NCBI GenBank assembly: GCA_016758905.1
Contig: JAEPQZ010000010.1
Location: 372,001 to 436,000, forward strand
DNA: 64,000 bases
From: Umbelopsis isabellina
Taxonomy: Eukaryota; Mucoromycota; Umbelopsidomycetes; Umbelopsidales; Umbelopsidaceae
Direction: 5' to 3'
Shown: positions 1 through 11,635 of the stretch, in pieces
How positions within the stretch are numbered: position 1 is the first letter of the stretch
How the letters are laid out: each line of letters starts with the position of its first letter
Notes under the pieces: generated by a model
The model's input: only the letters and a program-made list of their open reading frames with translations
Databases searched by the model: none
What the model was told of the DNA's origin: nothing
Position numbers and translations under genes: made by a program

Positions 1-484
1 TGAAAGGGCATGTTGTCTGAACGGCCTACGCTTGAGCCACGTTCGTCACGAGACATAGTATAATTGTCTCGCATAGGATGCAAAGTGCTAATTATGTCGC
101 AAGTATGAGAACAATGCAGCTGGTGGTCAGAAAAATGGTCGCCGAAATGAGAAGGTTAGGTTCAAGAATTTGTTCACGAAGGATCTGAGAGAGAGTCACG
201 CACGCGTCGCGAAAATGTTTTTAATCTCAGCGCGTCAATTCCCTTTCTGAGAGCTCCCAAACGATATCAACGTATATTGGAAATATATGAGTGGTCAAAC
301 GTCAACGTGAGTCTAAACAATTTCGCAATTCAAAGAGAGCAGTCATAATCATGTCTATGGCTTTAATATATGAATAGGAGATAAAAAAGAAGTTAATAGG
401 TACTACAATTACAGGATGACCAAAGTTTCATGGACAAAAGAGAGAAATAATAATACGGATCATTGAAATGTCACGCCAAAATTA
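1..484. other. Intergenic, 3' side of PAK gene
   Basis: No supported coding region. It lies downstream of the minus-strand kinase stop codon, so the right part should be its 3' UTR. No recognisable RNA gene or repeat was seen. Confidence 0.5.
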
Positions 485-3283
485 TTATACGCGAGAGTTA
501 GATCGATTGGCCTTACGTGCAGCATTGATTAGAGGCGTTAAACTACGCACTGGTTCCGCTCTTTTGATAAATGGATGATCGATTATCTCTGATGCTAATG
601 GCCTTTTCTCCGAATCCACTTCCAAACATTTGTTCAAAAAGTCTCTCAAAGTGTCGCTGAGCGCTTCGGGATGCTGCAGCTGCGGAGTGCCGGTTGTTGC
701 AATCAAATAAAGAGCTCGCAATGGATTCTCATTCAAATACGGAGGCTCTCCATCCACCATTTCGATGGTCATAATGCCCAAAGACCATACGTCAACTTTA
801 GGGCCATATTCCTTTCTTGTTACCACCTCAGGCGCCATCTGTTGATCGCAAAGATACAAAAAATTAAGAACGTATGCAAAATTTAATTTGTATGCCAAGT
901 ATATCGTTTACTAACCCAGTATGGTGTTCCCACCATAGTCGTCCGCTTAGAGCGCTGCTCATTTAGCTGTGCACAGAATCCAAAATCGGCTGTGATGTTG
1001 TTGGTAAATGGACCAGTGGTATTACAGAACCTTCGAGTATGAAACTTACTGAGTTTTATGTTTCCTTGTAGACTGAGAAGTATATTATCACTCTTGATAT
1101 CGCGGTGAATCACTCCCTTAGTATGCAGATGAATCAATCCTTGTAGCACCTCCTTACAGACAGCAGCGATTTGCCCTTCCATCATCATGTTACACGTAAC
1201 TACGTCAGTAAGACTTCCACCCTCCATATATTCCATAATCACCCAAAGATCTCCATGCCACAAGTATGAGTCTATAAAGTTTACAATGTTGCTGTGGCGA
1301 GAGTCTTTCATGATCAAAATTTCATTGATGATCAATTCTTTCTTTGGCTGTTTTTGCAGATTCATTTGCTTGATCGCCACAGGCGTAGTACTATTTGAGG
1401 GATATGCAGTATAAACTCCACCGGATGCGCTGTCAATGGGACAAAAGCAAGGCAAAATATAGCCATTAATTAGCAAACATTCAAGCAATCATCGTGTTTG
1501 TTCCAACCATAACTCACCCTTGTCCAATTTTGACCATATTGGTATAGATAGTAGTGGGATCTTCATCTTTACATATTTGTTTCAGCCTGGCCAACACTTC
1601 TTCATCAGGCATGGAAGGTTTTCTTGCCGTTCTCCTTTTGCTACCTCTAGAAGCACTTGCATTGACAACGACCTTTTCTTCCCCCTTGCTCTTTGGGCTT
1701 CTTATTGGCTCAATGTCTGGTTTCTTCAAAGGTTTTGATTCAGATGATCTATCTGCTATATGTTGTTGTATTCGATCAACTTCATATACATTTTTGCCTG
1801 GTTTTAATTCCTTCTTTGGTGACCTTAATGGAGCCTTTTCTTTATGCTTGGGACGAGGAGGTGAAGATGGCTCTATGTCTTCCACAATGGGCGTTATATT
1901 TGCTTCAGATATCTCTATAAGTCCCAAAGTCAATACTGTATATCAGTATAATGAATAGTTAGTGTATGACTTACGGCTTTGTTTAGGAGTTGGTGGTAAG
2001 GAATGCGTCTGCTCAGATGGCCTCTTCGAGGATTCTATAGAAGATTTCTCTTGTTTCGTGATTGCATTCATTTTCTGTAACCGAATGGAATGTACCGAGT
2101 TGCTTGGAGGTGATGGAGGAGGTCTAGGACTTTCAAATCTTCTTTCTGGATATGATACATTGGACCCAATTGAATAGTTTGATGAAGAGTATAGCGAATC
2201 AGCATAACGATAGGTTGCATGACTCGATTCAGCGGTTGTCAGCTTATTCCATATGGCTTCCTGATGGCGCTGAGAATCTTTATAGAATCCTATTGCGTCG
2301 AGCACAGCCTAGATGAATTATCAGCAAAATAGTAAGTAGTGTTATACGTTTTGATATGCAATTGTTTAGTTCTGTAATTACCTGTGGGTGTTGCTGCTGC
2401 TCTTGTTCTGTGATTCCGCTATGTTTCAAAAGGATTTGCCAATCTGGTGGCAATCCTGTAAATTGTCCACTTTTAGCATCAAAGCCTACGTGAGTTATGT
2501 GCTTGGCATTATATGGTGTTCCTATATCTATTGCTCGGTTTGCTTGTTGGTCCTTTGACATTAGTTCTAACATGAAGATGGTATAATGAGATTGTATGGT
2601 AAGTCGTTGACTTTCAAAAATTGCCAAAGTTTTCACCATGCATACCATTGAATCCAATAACCATTCGTTCGATAACACCTCTGAATGAATTGCGATCTCT
2701 ACTTCTAAGTCCTTCGCTAGCGACGAAATTCCCCGTGCCAATTTCGTTTACATCCACAGTTTGTAATTCGCTTGCAATGCTGTTCCTGCTGGCTATGGTT
2801 TCATCACTGGGAACGCTTTCGCATCCAGTAGTGTAAAAGCTCTCTCTCAGAGTCTCTGTATCGCTGGTATTATTATTAGCAACTCTATACATTGAAGGAG
2901 ATATTTCATCGTCTACCCCAGCCATGGTCCAATCAGTGTTGTACATTTTGGGTAGATGTGGTGAAGACTCGCTTGAAGCCATATGTGCTAAGGCGGGATT
3001 AGATTTTGGCGAGCGAAGCACTTTTGGCGTCCAACTCTCATGAGCTCTTCTGACTTGGTTTAGACTTGCTACCGATTTACGTGCGTAGGAATGATGTAGC
3101 GAATGAAATGACGGTCTTCGTAAAACTAGGGCAAAGTTGATTTATTAATGGATATAGAAACCTTGGTTTTGCAAAATTGTCAAAAATACCTGATTTTTTA
3201 GTGCCAAATACTGGTGCAGAGGCGATCTCTTTCTGTCTTGATAGAGAAATAGAAGGGTCCTCAAAAGATGCTGTTTCCGACAT
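485..3283 (-). CDS. p21-activated kinase (PAK/Ste20/Cla4 family)
   Basis: Serine/threonine kinase that acts downstream of Cdc42/Rac in polarity and MAPK signalling. Translated exons show, in order, a Ser-rich N-terminus from [10 protein letters not shown], a CRIB motif ([13 protein letters not shown], about 2400-2540), a Pro/Ser/Lys-rich linker, and a full kinase domain: Gly-rich loop split by an intron (KIGQG then ASGGVY), VAIK lysine, HRDIKSDN catalytic loop, DFGFCAQL, and activation segment TMVGTPYW followed by MAPE across an intron near 850-920. The last exon ends at 485. The CRIB wording and C-tail resemble Cla4, but no PH domain precedes the CRIB, as in Ste20/Pak1 proteins. At least six introns are needed. 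The start is the first in-frame ATG of the 5' exon. Function is firm; exact exon borders in the N-terminal half are approximate. Confidence 0.9.
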
Positions 3284-4175
3284 TGAAGGCGGAGTTTTAC
3301 CTGTGGCGATCTCAGGTTACTAAAAATCTGTCAATTATGGACCCAAGCTCGTACACCTCTTGCAATATGTCCTCTGCACTGTGGTAATGCTCTTACCAAT
3401 GTGACGATCGTGTTACGATTTCAAAAAAGTGTTTGACTGACAGCCTCACACTTAATATTAGTGGTTACTATTGTTTTGTTGCTTTTGCCGTCCTTATGAC
3501 AATCTCGAATTTCGTAAAGAGTAATGAGCTTTGTAAGTAGTGGAGATGGCAGGACTGCGAGAAAGGAGAAGAGTCTTTTGTTTATGTTGAGGTCAGACTA
3601 CATAATTAGCTATTTTCAGCTCTCTTGATCCAAGGGGCTGTCTCTTTCAGACGACTTGTTGCGGGAAAGGAGGTCAGGGACAGCTGCTTTTATTCCTAGT
3701 ATCAGCCATCTTTCCGCGTCTACGCGTCAAGGTCTTGTAAGGATATGCTATAATAGACTTTCATCTTCCCATACACTGTCATATTGTTTTTTTCTTCTTT
3801 ATTTTGGCATTTCCAAGCACTCATGACTTCTTAATGCCGAATGGGAACAGACGAGAAGGATAAAAATTGTGATATGGACCAATCATCAAATCATATGGCT
3901 CAAATGGCCGCATAAAGGAGGACATGTAGAGCATGCACGTTGGTCCCAGATATCGAATGTTTTGGTGGTTTTCGTCATTACTTTATTGTTGACACAATGG
4001 GGAAAGACGGCTTAAATTTCTAGGTTTGTCCCGGTGAACGGCTAATCCGACATAAGGTGATTTTCGGGTGGTGACTTGCTCGGCTAATTGATTCATGCAT
4101 GGAAGATTCAATAAATATTCCTCCAGAAGTTTTATTTCCTTACCATCACCTTTTACAAAAACTTTCTTTCCAAAC
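3284..4175. promoter_or_regulatory. Divergent promoter region, PAK / universal stress protein
   Basis: About 890 bp between two outward-facing genes, so it should hold both promoters and 5' UTRs. Open frames here are short and not protein-like. A minus-strand ATATCCTTAC near 3740 looks like a U12 donor, but I found no branch site or partner exon. Confidence 0.4.
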
Positions 4176-4788
4176 ATGACAAGAACTATCATAATATGTT
4201 ATGACCATTCCCCTTCCTCACGCTATGCAGTTCAATGGGCCGTCAGCAATAAAATGCTTCTTCCAGACGACTCTGTAATTCTCGCAACCGCTTTGGAAGA
4301 AGATGTGGTTGCTATCGAAGGTGGTTCCTTAGCAATTCCTAATGTTGTTGGTGGTGCTGGCGATTTCATGGTCGCAGAATACACCGAAAGAGTTCAAAAG
4401 ATGGAGGACGATGCCGAGCGCGAGCTTAAGCATGCAGTAGAGACCGTCCGAAAACACGTGGTAAGTGCTGATGCAGTTCTTGGCTCGGTTGCTATACGTA
4501 ATTAAAAGTGGTCTCAAAAAAACAAGGGGAGCGTGCATGCGGTATTGCTTCGTGGGGAGCCTAAGACCTCGCTCGCAGAGTATGCCACTAACAATCGGGC
4601 TGACCTAGTAATTGTCGGGCAGCGCGGTCTAGGCTGGCTCAAGAGGTAAAGTGAGATTCGTCAGTTTGGCTATCTGAACAACTCATACTAATGTTCTTCT
4701 GGTTGATAGAAAATTCCTTGGGTCTGTGTCTGATTATCTATCGCATAACCTAAAAACACCTATCCTTATCGTGCGCGACAGTAACTGA
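4176..4788 (+). CDS. Universal stress protein (UspA family)
   Basis: Small alpha/beta nucleotide-binding-fold protein of the Usp family, usually linked to stress responses. Three exons (4176-4460, 4527-4645, 4710-4788) join in phase to 160 residues. The N-terminal strand reads TIIICYDHSPSSRYAVQWA. The second exon gives ADLVIVGQRGLGWLKR, which continues as KFLGSVSDYLSHN in exon three. This is the Usp ATP-binding signature G-x2-G-x9-G-S/T, here with GQRGLG and GSVS. The end VPILIV-like strand is present as TPILIVRD. The frame stays open upstream to an ATG at 4095, adding 27 residues rich in Arg, Lys, Ser and Phe with no acidic residue, which could be a mitochondrial presequence. I prefer 4176 because family members start just before the first strand. 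Confidence 0.88.
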
Positions 4789-5201
4789 AACCACTGCATA
4801 ATGGTATAGCGCTGTTCATGTTAAACTAGAGCATTTTAATATTCTAAATACCAATGGCCAGATATTCACTAATCATAGCCAACCGGCTATTTTATTAGCC
4901 TTAGCAATTGCAGCTTGAAAATAGACATTGAAACTAGAAGGCTGTTGTACCTATATGCAATAAAGTAATAATCCAATTTCACAATATGCATCTCCAGATT
5001 TAAGTCGTCACTGTTGGCCGGTGTTTTTTACTGAACAGGGGAAGAACCACTCAAAACTAGAAGTAATGAAATAAAGGTGTAACAAAGAAATTGGGTTGAG
5101 AGCTGACGTATGAATGATTGATGGTTAAGTGAAAAAGAAGAAGAGTTGAATAAAAAAGCCATATTGCTTGTTGAAGGCTGGCTAACGTTTGGATGTTTCG
5201 C
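4789..5201. other. Convergent 3' region
   Basis: Lies between the ends of the stress-protein gene and the PWWP gene. AT-rich, with poly-A-like stretches, and no coding signal. Expected to hold both 3' UTRs and polyadenylation signals. Confidence 0.5.
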
Positions 5202-7169
5202 TTATGGCGATTGACCTAGTATACTGGCTGTAGGATCATCTCCGAGATCCATTGCGCTCGGTGCCTGAGACACCACAGCAGATGCTAGCTCGATCGCCGA
5301 ACTATCTAACATCACAGTGTCTCCATCCACTTTGGTTTCTCCCTCCTTCCCCATATTATCCTGTATAGCTGGTGCAACTTCCAGACCAGCAGATACAGCA
5401 GCTGCTGACTCTTCTGCTGTTGCTGCTAGTACTTTGTCATTTGGAACAGCCTGTATTTCTGGCTTAGTGGTTACTGCCTCTTCGTTCGCTGAATCCTTGG
5501 TGACCGACGAAGCCGTACTCTGGCCGTTTTTACTAACAGCTTCACTAGGCTTTCCAGGTTTTTTACTTCCATGAGCATCCTTTTCTTCAGCAGCCCCTGC
5601 AAGTAATACGGTCTTCCATTTTTTCATCAGGTGAAGACATCTATCCTTGAGTTTGTATTTAGAGTCATTAGGAAATGTATGAGCACAGGCGTTCTTCATC
5701 ACTTTGCCGATTTTGGTTTCCTTAATGACAGCGCGTTAGTTACATGACTCATTTGGCCGTTCTCATATACAAGGCAAACGTACCTTCAGGATATCGTATG
5801 TAACTTCTCCCTGTAAGGCTTCAATTTCATTCAAAACAGCATCAATCTTGGTATAATCCTCCACGGAAATCTCTTCCTATAAATCCTTTAGTGAACCTGC
5901 ATGCAAGGTAATTTGACTTGGCTCATTGCTCTCACCTCCTTCTTTTCATAAACCAGTTTTTGCAATTTGTGTCTAAGATGATACAGCTTCTTTGACTTTT
6001 TAGCCTCTGCGTTCTCTTTTCCGCTCGCTGGTTCGGGGGATGGTTTGGTTTGCTTTTTCTCTGCAACAACTTTTTTGAGTACATCAAGTTTTTGTTTTCC
6101 ATTTGTCTTTTGTTTGGGTTCCTCAGTAGGTTCTGTAATACGCTGTGCAAATGAAAGTAATGTTAAAGATGAGATTTCCCAGACCAATTGTGTTAACCAA
6201 TAATAGCCAATAGCATACACTTCTTTTTGCGTCTCTCTGATTATCAGCCTCTTCCGTGACGACTTGACTTTGTGTGCCTCTGCGCTTCCGTAATGTTGTG
6301 GTAGCAGGTATTGACGGGGCTGGCTGCTTTTCAGTAGCGGCGGGTTTTGTCGCTTTCACTGGAGTAGGCTTTGCCTTGGTTGGTGCTGGCTTGGCTTTGG
6401 GAACTGGCGTTTTCTTTGCCGGTGGGCTAGGAGCTTTCTTTGTAGGTGCTGCTTTTTTCTTTGATTTAGCGTTCTTTTCGTCTGATCCACCTTCCTCTTC
6501 TTTTCTTTGTGCTTCCTTCAATTTTTTGATTTCCTTATCAAACTCAGTAGGATCTAATGCTTGTTTTACCGCCTCAGTGAGATCCTTCGTCTTGAACTTA
6601 TTAGCTTGCAAATCGCGCTCGACAGCGCTGCGATCGAAAGGTCGGATTGAATCTGGACCAAAGAAACCACTGCCAAGAAGTATAATCAGTGATAGTGAGT
6701 CATTGAAAACTCCATGTTGCCACAAATGTGTCCTTTCTAACTTTAACCACTATGCTTGACACGTAAAAATCAGACTTGGTGTCAAATCTCTACTTACTAG
6801 TCTTTGGAACCGAAAAAAAACACGGTCCACATGGGTCCCTTTGTCTTGCTTTTTTGCTGCTTTACCTTTGAAGGTAACTTCGTGTCATCCTCCACCTACC
6901 AGCGAACCGTGATTAGCGTCAAGTATTTTATATTATGTTGTTACGTCTTGTCGTGTGGTCGTGTTCTGGTCCTCGTCATAGCAGGGCTCTCCTTATCGGT
7001 TTCACATCTAGTCATCCTCCAAAGTGGCTCTCGCGATAACCATAGCTCCAGATTGGCAGATCCCAAAACAAAACATGTCACTTACCCGAGCAGGCCACCA
7101 AGGATAACCTCGTAATTTGGCAAACACTATGGATCCGGGCGTATACTCTGGGGTCACTTTAGGGGCCAT
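5202..7169 (-). CDS. PWWP-domain protein with LEDGF/TFIIS-N-like helical domain
   Basis: Probable chromatin reader. Exon one from the ATG at 7169 encodes MAPKVTPEYTPGSIVFAKLR and then GYPWWPARV. The next exons give GPMWTVFFFGSKDYGFF, the remaining strands and aromatic cage region of a PWWP domain, which binds methylated H3K36 nucleosomes. A long Lys/Ala/Pro-rich disordered linker follows (about 6240-6480). The C-terminal part (from KKLYHLRHKLQKLVYEKK through VEDYTKIDAVLNEIEAL to LKDRCLHLMKKWKTVLL) matches the helical integrase-binding domain of LEDGF/HRP2 (TFIIS-N-like fold) in length and hydrophobic pattern. An acidic Ala/Glu/Ser-rich tail ends at 5202. Domain order therefore equals HDGF/LEDGF proteins of animals. 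Five introns are inferred. What it recruits is not visible from sequence. Confidence 0.85.
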
Positions 7170-7984
7170 GCGTGTAATTTAAGATTGAAAGTTATTGAAC
7201 TTGACTATGAAAAGAAAAGATCTCGATTCACGCTGTTGATTAGGCTTAATGAACGCAAAAAAAGCAAGGGAAAAAAAGATTGAGTGAGAGAAGAAAGCGT
7301 TGCAAGGAGAATTGAAGCGTTGCACGCGTGCATGAGCGATTCCCGTGTCCGGACTTTGAAACTCCAAGGCGTGCCTTTTTTCTGCTTAGCAGTTGACTCT
7401 TAACATAAAAAGTTCGCCATCGCATCAATCTGTTCTTCGAACGCCAAAAATATCTCTGCCGATGAAATTTATAAAAGTAACATCGTATTTTGTAGTTTTT
7501 ACTAGATTGTATCCACTCAATAACGTGCTACTGGGAGATAGGAAATCCTGAGCTTAAAACGCAATGTCGCTTGGCTAACATTTCATTCAGCAGTCAAATT
7601 CTATCAGCCAATATCTGATAACTTCTCTACCATCTTCATTGACTTTATTCCAAAAAGAAAAGAATAGAGCAAGATAAATGAGCGACTTTGCAGCTGTACA
7701 GATATTGAAGAGGAGTGGTAATGAGAGAAGAGTCGACGGCTTGGATTGATAATACACACTTTTTCTTTTTATTGCTCAAAAATTGGTTTGGTTTTTTTTT
7801 GTTAAGGAGAGTTTGTAGCTTTGTATGTAAACTCTGAATTATGTTGGACTGAAACTTTCAAATCTAGTTACTTCAAAAGAGAGGGTATATGTATTAAACC
7901 TATGTACCAGCCAAAACCTGTCTGTTGGTTCAAATCAAGCTAAAGAAGAACTTTTAGCTTCTTTCCTTTTTTTTCACATCAAAC
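7170..7984. other. Intergenic, PWWP-gene promoter and NOT4 3' UTR
   Basis: About 815 bp with no supported ORF. The left part is the promoter of the minus-strand PWWP gene. The right part, with T-rich runs near 7750-7810 and 7960-7980, is the probable NOT4 3' UTR. A B-box-like GGTTCAAATC near 7928 has no A box or stem partner, so it is not a tRNA. Confidence 0.4.
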
Positions 7985-10672
7985 TTATTTTCCCAGTTTC
8001 CCAGGGTAGTTGGCGCCGTTTAACAACGCTGCAAGTCCAGCACGAATATCATTACTGTTGTTTGCAACTGGCTGCGTAAAAGCAGGTTCAGTATTCCTCA
8101 TACCCTGGAAAACACGTAGCCGACGACCTTCAGGAGCTTGATTGTCTTCATTGTACTGTGGGGTAGGAGCTAGATTGCCCATGGACAGTATAGCAGAATC
8201 CTGAAAGATACCGGAGCCCATTGGCTTCCCTTGTGTATTCATCATGGGAACACCATTGGGGATGGCAGGTTGAGATACTGCTGGCTGAGTTTTCATTTCT
8301 GGAGGTACAGAAGGCATGGCGTTATTGAGAATACTTAAATGCATAGACGCTTGAGGGCTCAGCTTGTTGAATGTGGTTTCAACATGGTTAGGACTGATGC
8401 CAGGTGGTCTGCTACGCATATATGGTTCTTGTCGTCTCATTAACTCATCGATCAAAGTATTGGTCGCTCTTGGTGCTTGTCTTTGTGGAGACATGGGTTG
8501 AGTGAATTGGTTACCCATAGGTGGCGAATTGAAAGCCGCCATCTGTGGAGGTAGCATACCATTAGTAGCTGGTGACCTCTGCATTGGTAAATCCCCTGTT
8601 GGATCATTGAAATTCTGAAGCGGCGCCATATGAACGGTTGGAGATTTTCGTAACTCAGAAATGCTCTGTCGCAAAGTATCCCTAGCAAGCGGTTGTTCAT
8701 CAACAACTTCATCCGGAGCAAAGGGATCAAACGGTCCATTATAACCTGTTTCGCTATAAGGAGATATACTTGTTTTCAAAATTGCGAAAGGTGTTATGGG
8801 CAAAGTATCCTTGAAACCATCCTGTACCGGTTCTAGTTCCTGTGTTGGCTCATCCCGCAGCGCCTGAACGCCAACAACCTCCTCTTCCAAATCATCGTCT
8901 GCACTTTCATTGAACCGTGACAAACGAGGAGCCGCATTTGACGATCTAAATGCGTTGCCCAAAACATACTGAGCGAAACCCGCCAACTCGAAATCTTCTT
9001 CATTGTCATTCTCAGCTTCTTCACCAGAATCGGGAACCAACTGTGGGACATGCCCATCGGACAAGCTTCTTTCTTCGTCTGCGGTGGAATTGGCAGACGG
9101 AGATCTAACTTTCTCCTTTCGCTTCTTTGTTCCAGGTGGTTTTAACTGTGATTGCAGTTTAGCAGAAGCTGCCGCCGCTGCCAATGAGGGACCAAAATTA
9201 TCAGGCGTTAAAGCTAATTGAGTTGATTTCAATTTTGGTGTGCTGGGACCGCTGCCAGTGGCCCAAGATACAGTTGCTGGTAATGCCGACTTTTCATCCA
9301 CCTTTTCTTCATCAGAGTTGGCAGCAGAGACATCCTCAAACGATTCAGTTGACGGTGATGACCCGCGCTGGTACTTGTCACCTTTGTTTTTAAATTGTAT
9401 ATGTGCAACCGATTCCAGTGTCGCTGGTCGACGCCCTCCTTGATAAGACGATGACATTGGTGGGAAATCTGCAGATGTTGGTGGACCGGTATGTTGCCCA
9501 AGCACTTGAGGTTTAGAATCAACTTCAGTTGACATCTGATCTCGAAGATTTTGTTTTCCTAAGGCCAATTCTTCCTTGGAGAAACTGTCGGCGTCTTCGC
9601 CGAGGTCATGCAGATACATACAAACGGGGTTTTGACAAGCCATATTTCGCAAGTAGTAAGAGCAATACTTAGTGGTTCCATATGACGCACTAATCAAATT
9701 AACAAGCATGAGGCTGGTTAAGACTAAATTAGGGAAAAGTCAAAAAAAAAGTCAAAGTTACTTACCGTAGTATCCTACCCCCCATTATACTTCCGTCTAC
9801 AGCTGTGATGGCACGCGCTGCATCCTCTTTACGCGCATATGTAACATAAACACCCACACTTGGTAAAGCAGCTGCGCCATGTCTGGCAGCGACCGACGGT
9901 GGAGGCGGACGTTTGTTGATGACTATTTTGGAGATCTTTCCATACTGTCCAAAGAAATCGTTCGACATGATTGTCTGTAAAGAGGCCGAGGTTAGTTAGT
10001 CTTGTTTAGTGAGATGGAAATGTTCAACTCATGAAAAGTTTGATGTCTGATATTTTACCTCCTCGTTCGCATATTTGGGATTTAACCCAATGACATAGAC
10101 AAGATTCTTTTGAACCACTCGAGTGTTTTCCAAATGCCTGCGGTTGGCTTGTTCCATCTCTCTCTGCTGACGCTCCTTTTCCTTCTTTTCTTTCTTGATA
10201 CGTTGGATTCTGATGCAAACAATAGTCAGATCAATGGTAACTGGGCAGCGTTGGCTAACATAAACATGCCAGCTTTGAAACGACAAAACTTACTCATCTG
10301 TGCTTATTGGTGTGAACTCTACCGTCTGCTCAGAATACACGCGACGACATCTGCACGGCAGTGAAAATGACTCGTGAGCTTATCAAATATGGTAGGTGTA
10401 CACAATGTTCAATAGGTTACTCACGCTGGACATCGTCCATTTAAATTTTCCCGTATATGGTGCCAGCAAAATCGGCAAATCTAATCACGCAAATGTCAGT
10501 AATTGGGTCAAATTGCCGTGCGACTTTGTCAGTAGTTGGTGTATGTGGTAACAAGTCTAGTTGTTGTCAAACTTCATACCTGGTAACCACATGGACAAGG
10601 ACGAAAGTTGCGATCGGATAGATCGAGCTCTTCCATACACAATGGGCAATCGTAATCTTCAACGTCTGACAT
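7985..10672 (-). CDS. NOT4: CCR4-NOT E3 ubiquitin ligase subunit Not4
   Basis: RING E3 ligase of the CCR4-NOT complex, which couples translation quality control to mRNA decay. The ATG at 10672 opens MSDVEDYDCPLCMEELDLSD; with the next exons (CPCGYQ, ICRFCWHHIRENLNGRCPA, CRRVY) it forms the all-cysteine C4C4 RING typical of Not4. A charged coiled-coil linker (RIQRIKKEKKEKERQQREME) leads into an RRM (LVYVIGLNPKYANEE, then GQYGKISKIVINKR and GVYVTYARKEDAARAI). A CCCH finger follows: C-x8-C-x4-C-x3-H within YCSYYLRNMACQNPVCMYLH. The rest, about 500 residues, is a low-complexity Pro/Ser/Gln/Met-rich tail, as in Dikarya Not4. Five introns are confined to the 5' third. Identification is firm from the RING-RRM-CCCH order. 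Confidence 0.95.
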
Positions 10673-11635
10673 GATATCCTCACTTTATCCTAGCGATTCA
10701 CAATAGAACGATATAGAAGGTGCGTTGGAAGGGAGTTGGAAGAAAAAAAAGCGGCTAATGACTCGGTCACGTGGTATCACTCCATTTTCGCTACAGTGAT
10801 TGGCCGAAATTGTAGGCCATACAACGCCAAATGCACAGTATTTACCGGCGGTACTCCAGTTACAGAAGACAGAAACAATCAAGCAGTACAAATGATAATT
10901 CTCCAAATATCAACAATGAGAAACAAGTGTTAAGCATAATATTGGTAGTTTCAAAGACGAAACTAGCCAACATGGTATATATTTAATGAGTTCCCTGGAA
11001 GTTATTCTTTCAAAAAAAAAGAAGTACAAACGTCTCAATGAATGGGACAAGATCTGTAGTTCTAAAAAAAAATAAAAGAACATTTACGTTCAGGAAATTG
11101 AATAATAAAATATACCACAAAGAGAGGGCAACAGAACGGGTTTTCATGTTAAGTTCGCCTTCGATTCGCCACAGGAAGGGTTGGGTTTGATGGTCAGGTT
11201 TGATCCCGAAAGAGGAAGAAGGAGTAGTGAAGGTATCGGGTTTAAAGTGATGTAAACCACTCGAGCAAATTGGTCCGGCATCCAAAACATATAAGAGGAT
11301 GATGTTGTCCAGATACTTGGGGAGTAGAAACAGCAGAAATAAAAGAAAACGTCAAATCCAAGAGTAACAAAACAGAAGAGCAAAAAAGGAAGGCTATCGT
11401 ACACGGAAATATTAAAGAATGATTAGCAAGAGACCAATACAATCAAAAGGCAACCAGCTGGCTACTGGCTATCTAATGAGGAGTATAATGACTCCTAGCT
11501 AATGTGAAGAAGATGTAAGGATAAAAGAAGAAAAAGAGAGGAATATAATAAAGGAGAAAATCAATTCGCAAAAAGCTGACGGTAGCAAATATATACAATC
11601 CAGAGTGCTAGGAGCAAATTGTTGTTGTGTAGTTT
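10673..11635. other. Intergenic, NOT4 promoter and 3' UTR of next gene
   Basis: About 960 bp without a credible reading frame. Several short A-rich tracts (11010-11120, 11330-11390) lie here. It probably combines the NOT4 promoter with the long 3' UTR of the minus-strand gene ending at 11636. Confidence 0.4.

Noticed and set aside
3733-3747. U12-like donor ATATCCTTAC (minus strand) upstream of the PAK gene
   Set aside because: No branch site, AC/AG partner or conserved exon could be linked to it.
6274-6759. 161-codon plus-strand frame, Ala/Gly/Phe-rich
   Set aside because: It is the antisense shadow of the Lys/Ala/Pro linker of the PWWP gene.
7926-7937. tRNA B-box-like GGTTCAAATC
   Set aside because: No A box or acceptor-stem pairing was found nearby.
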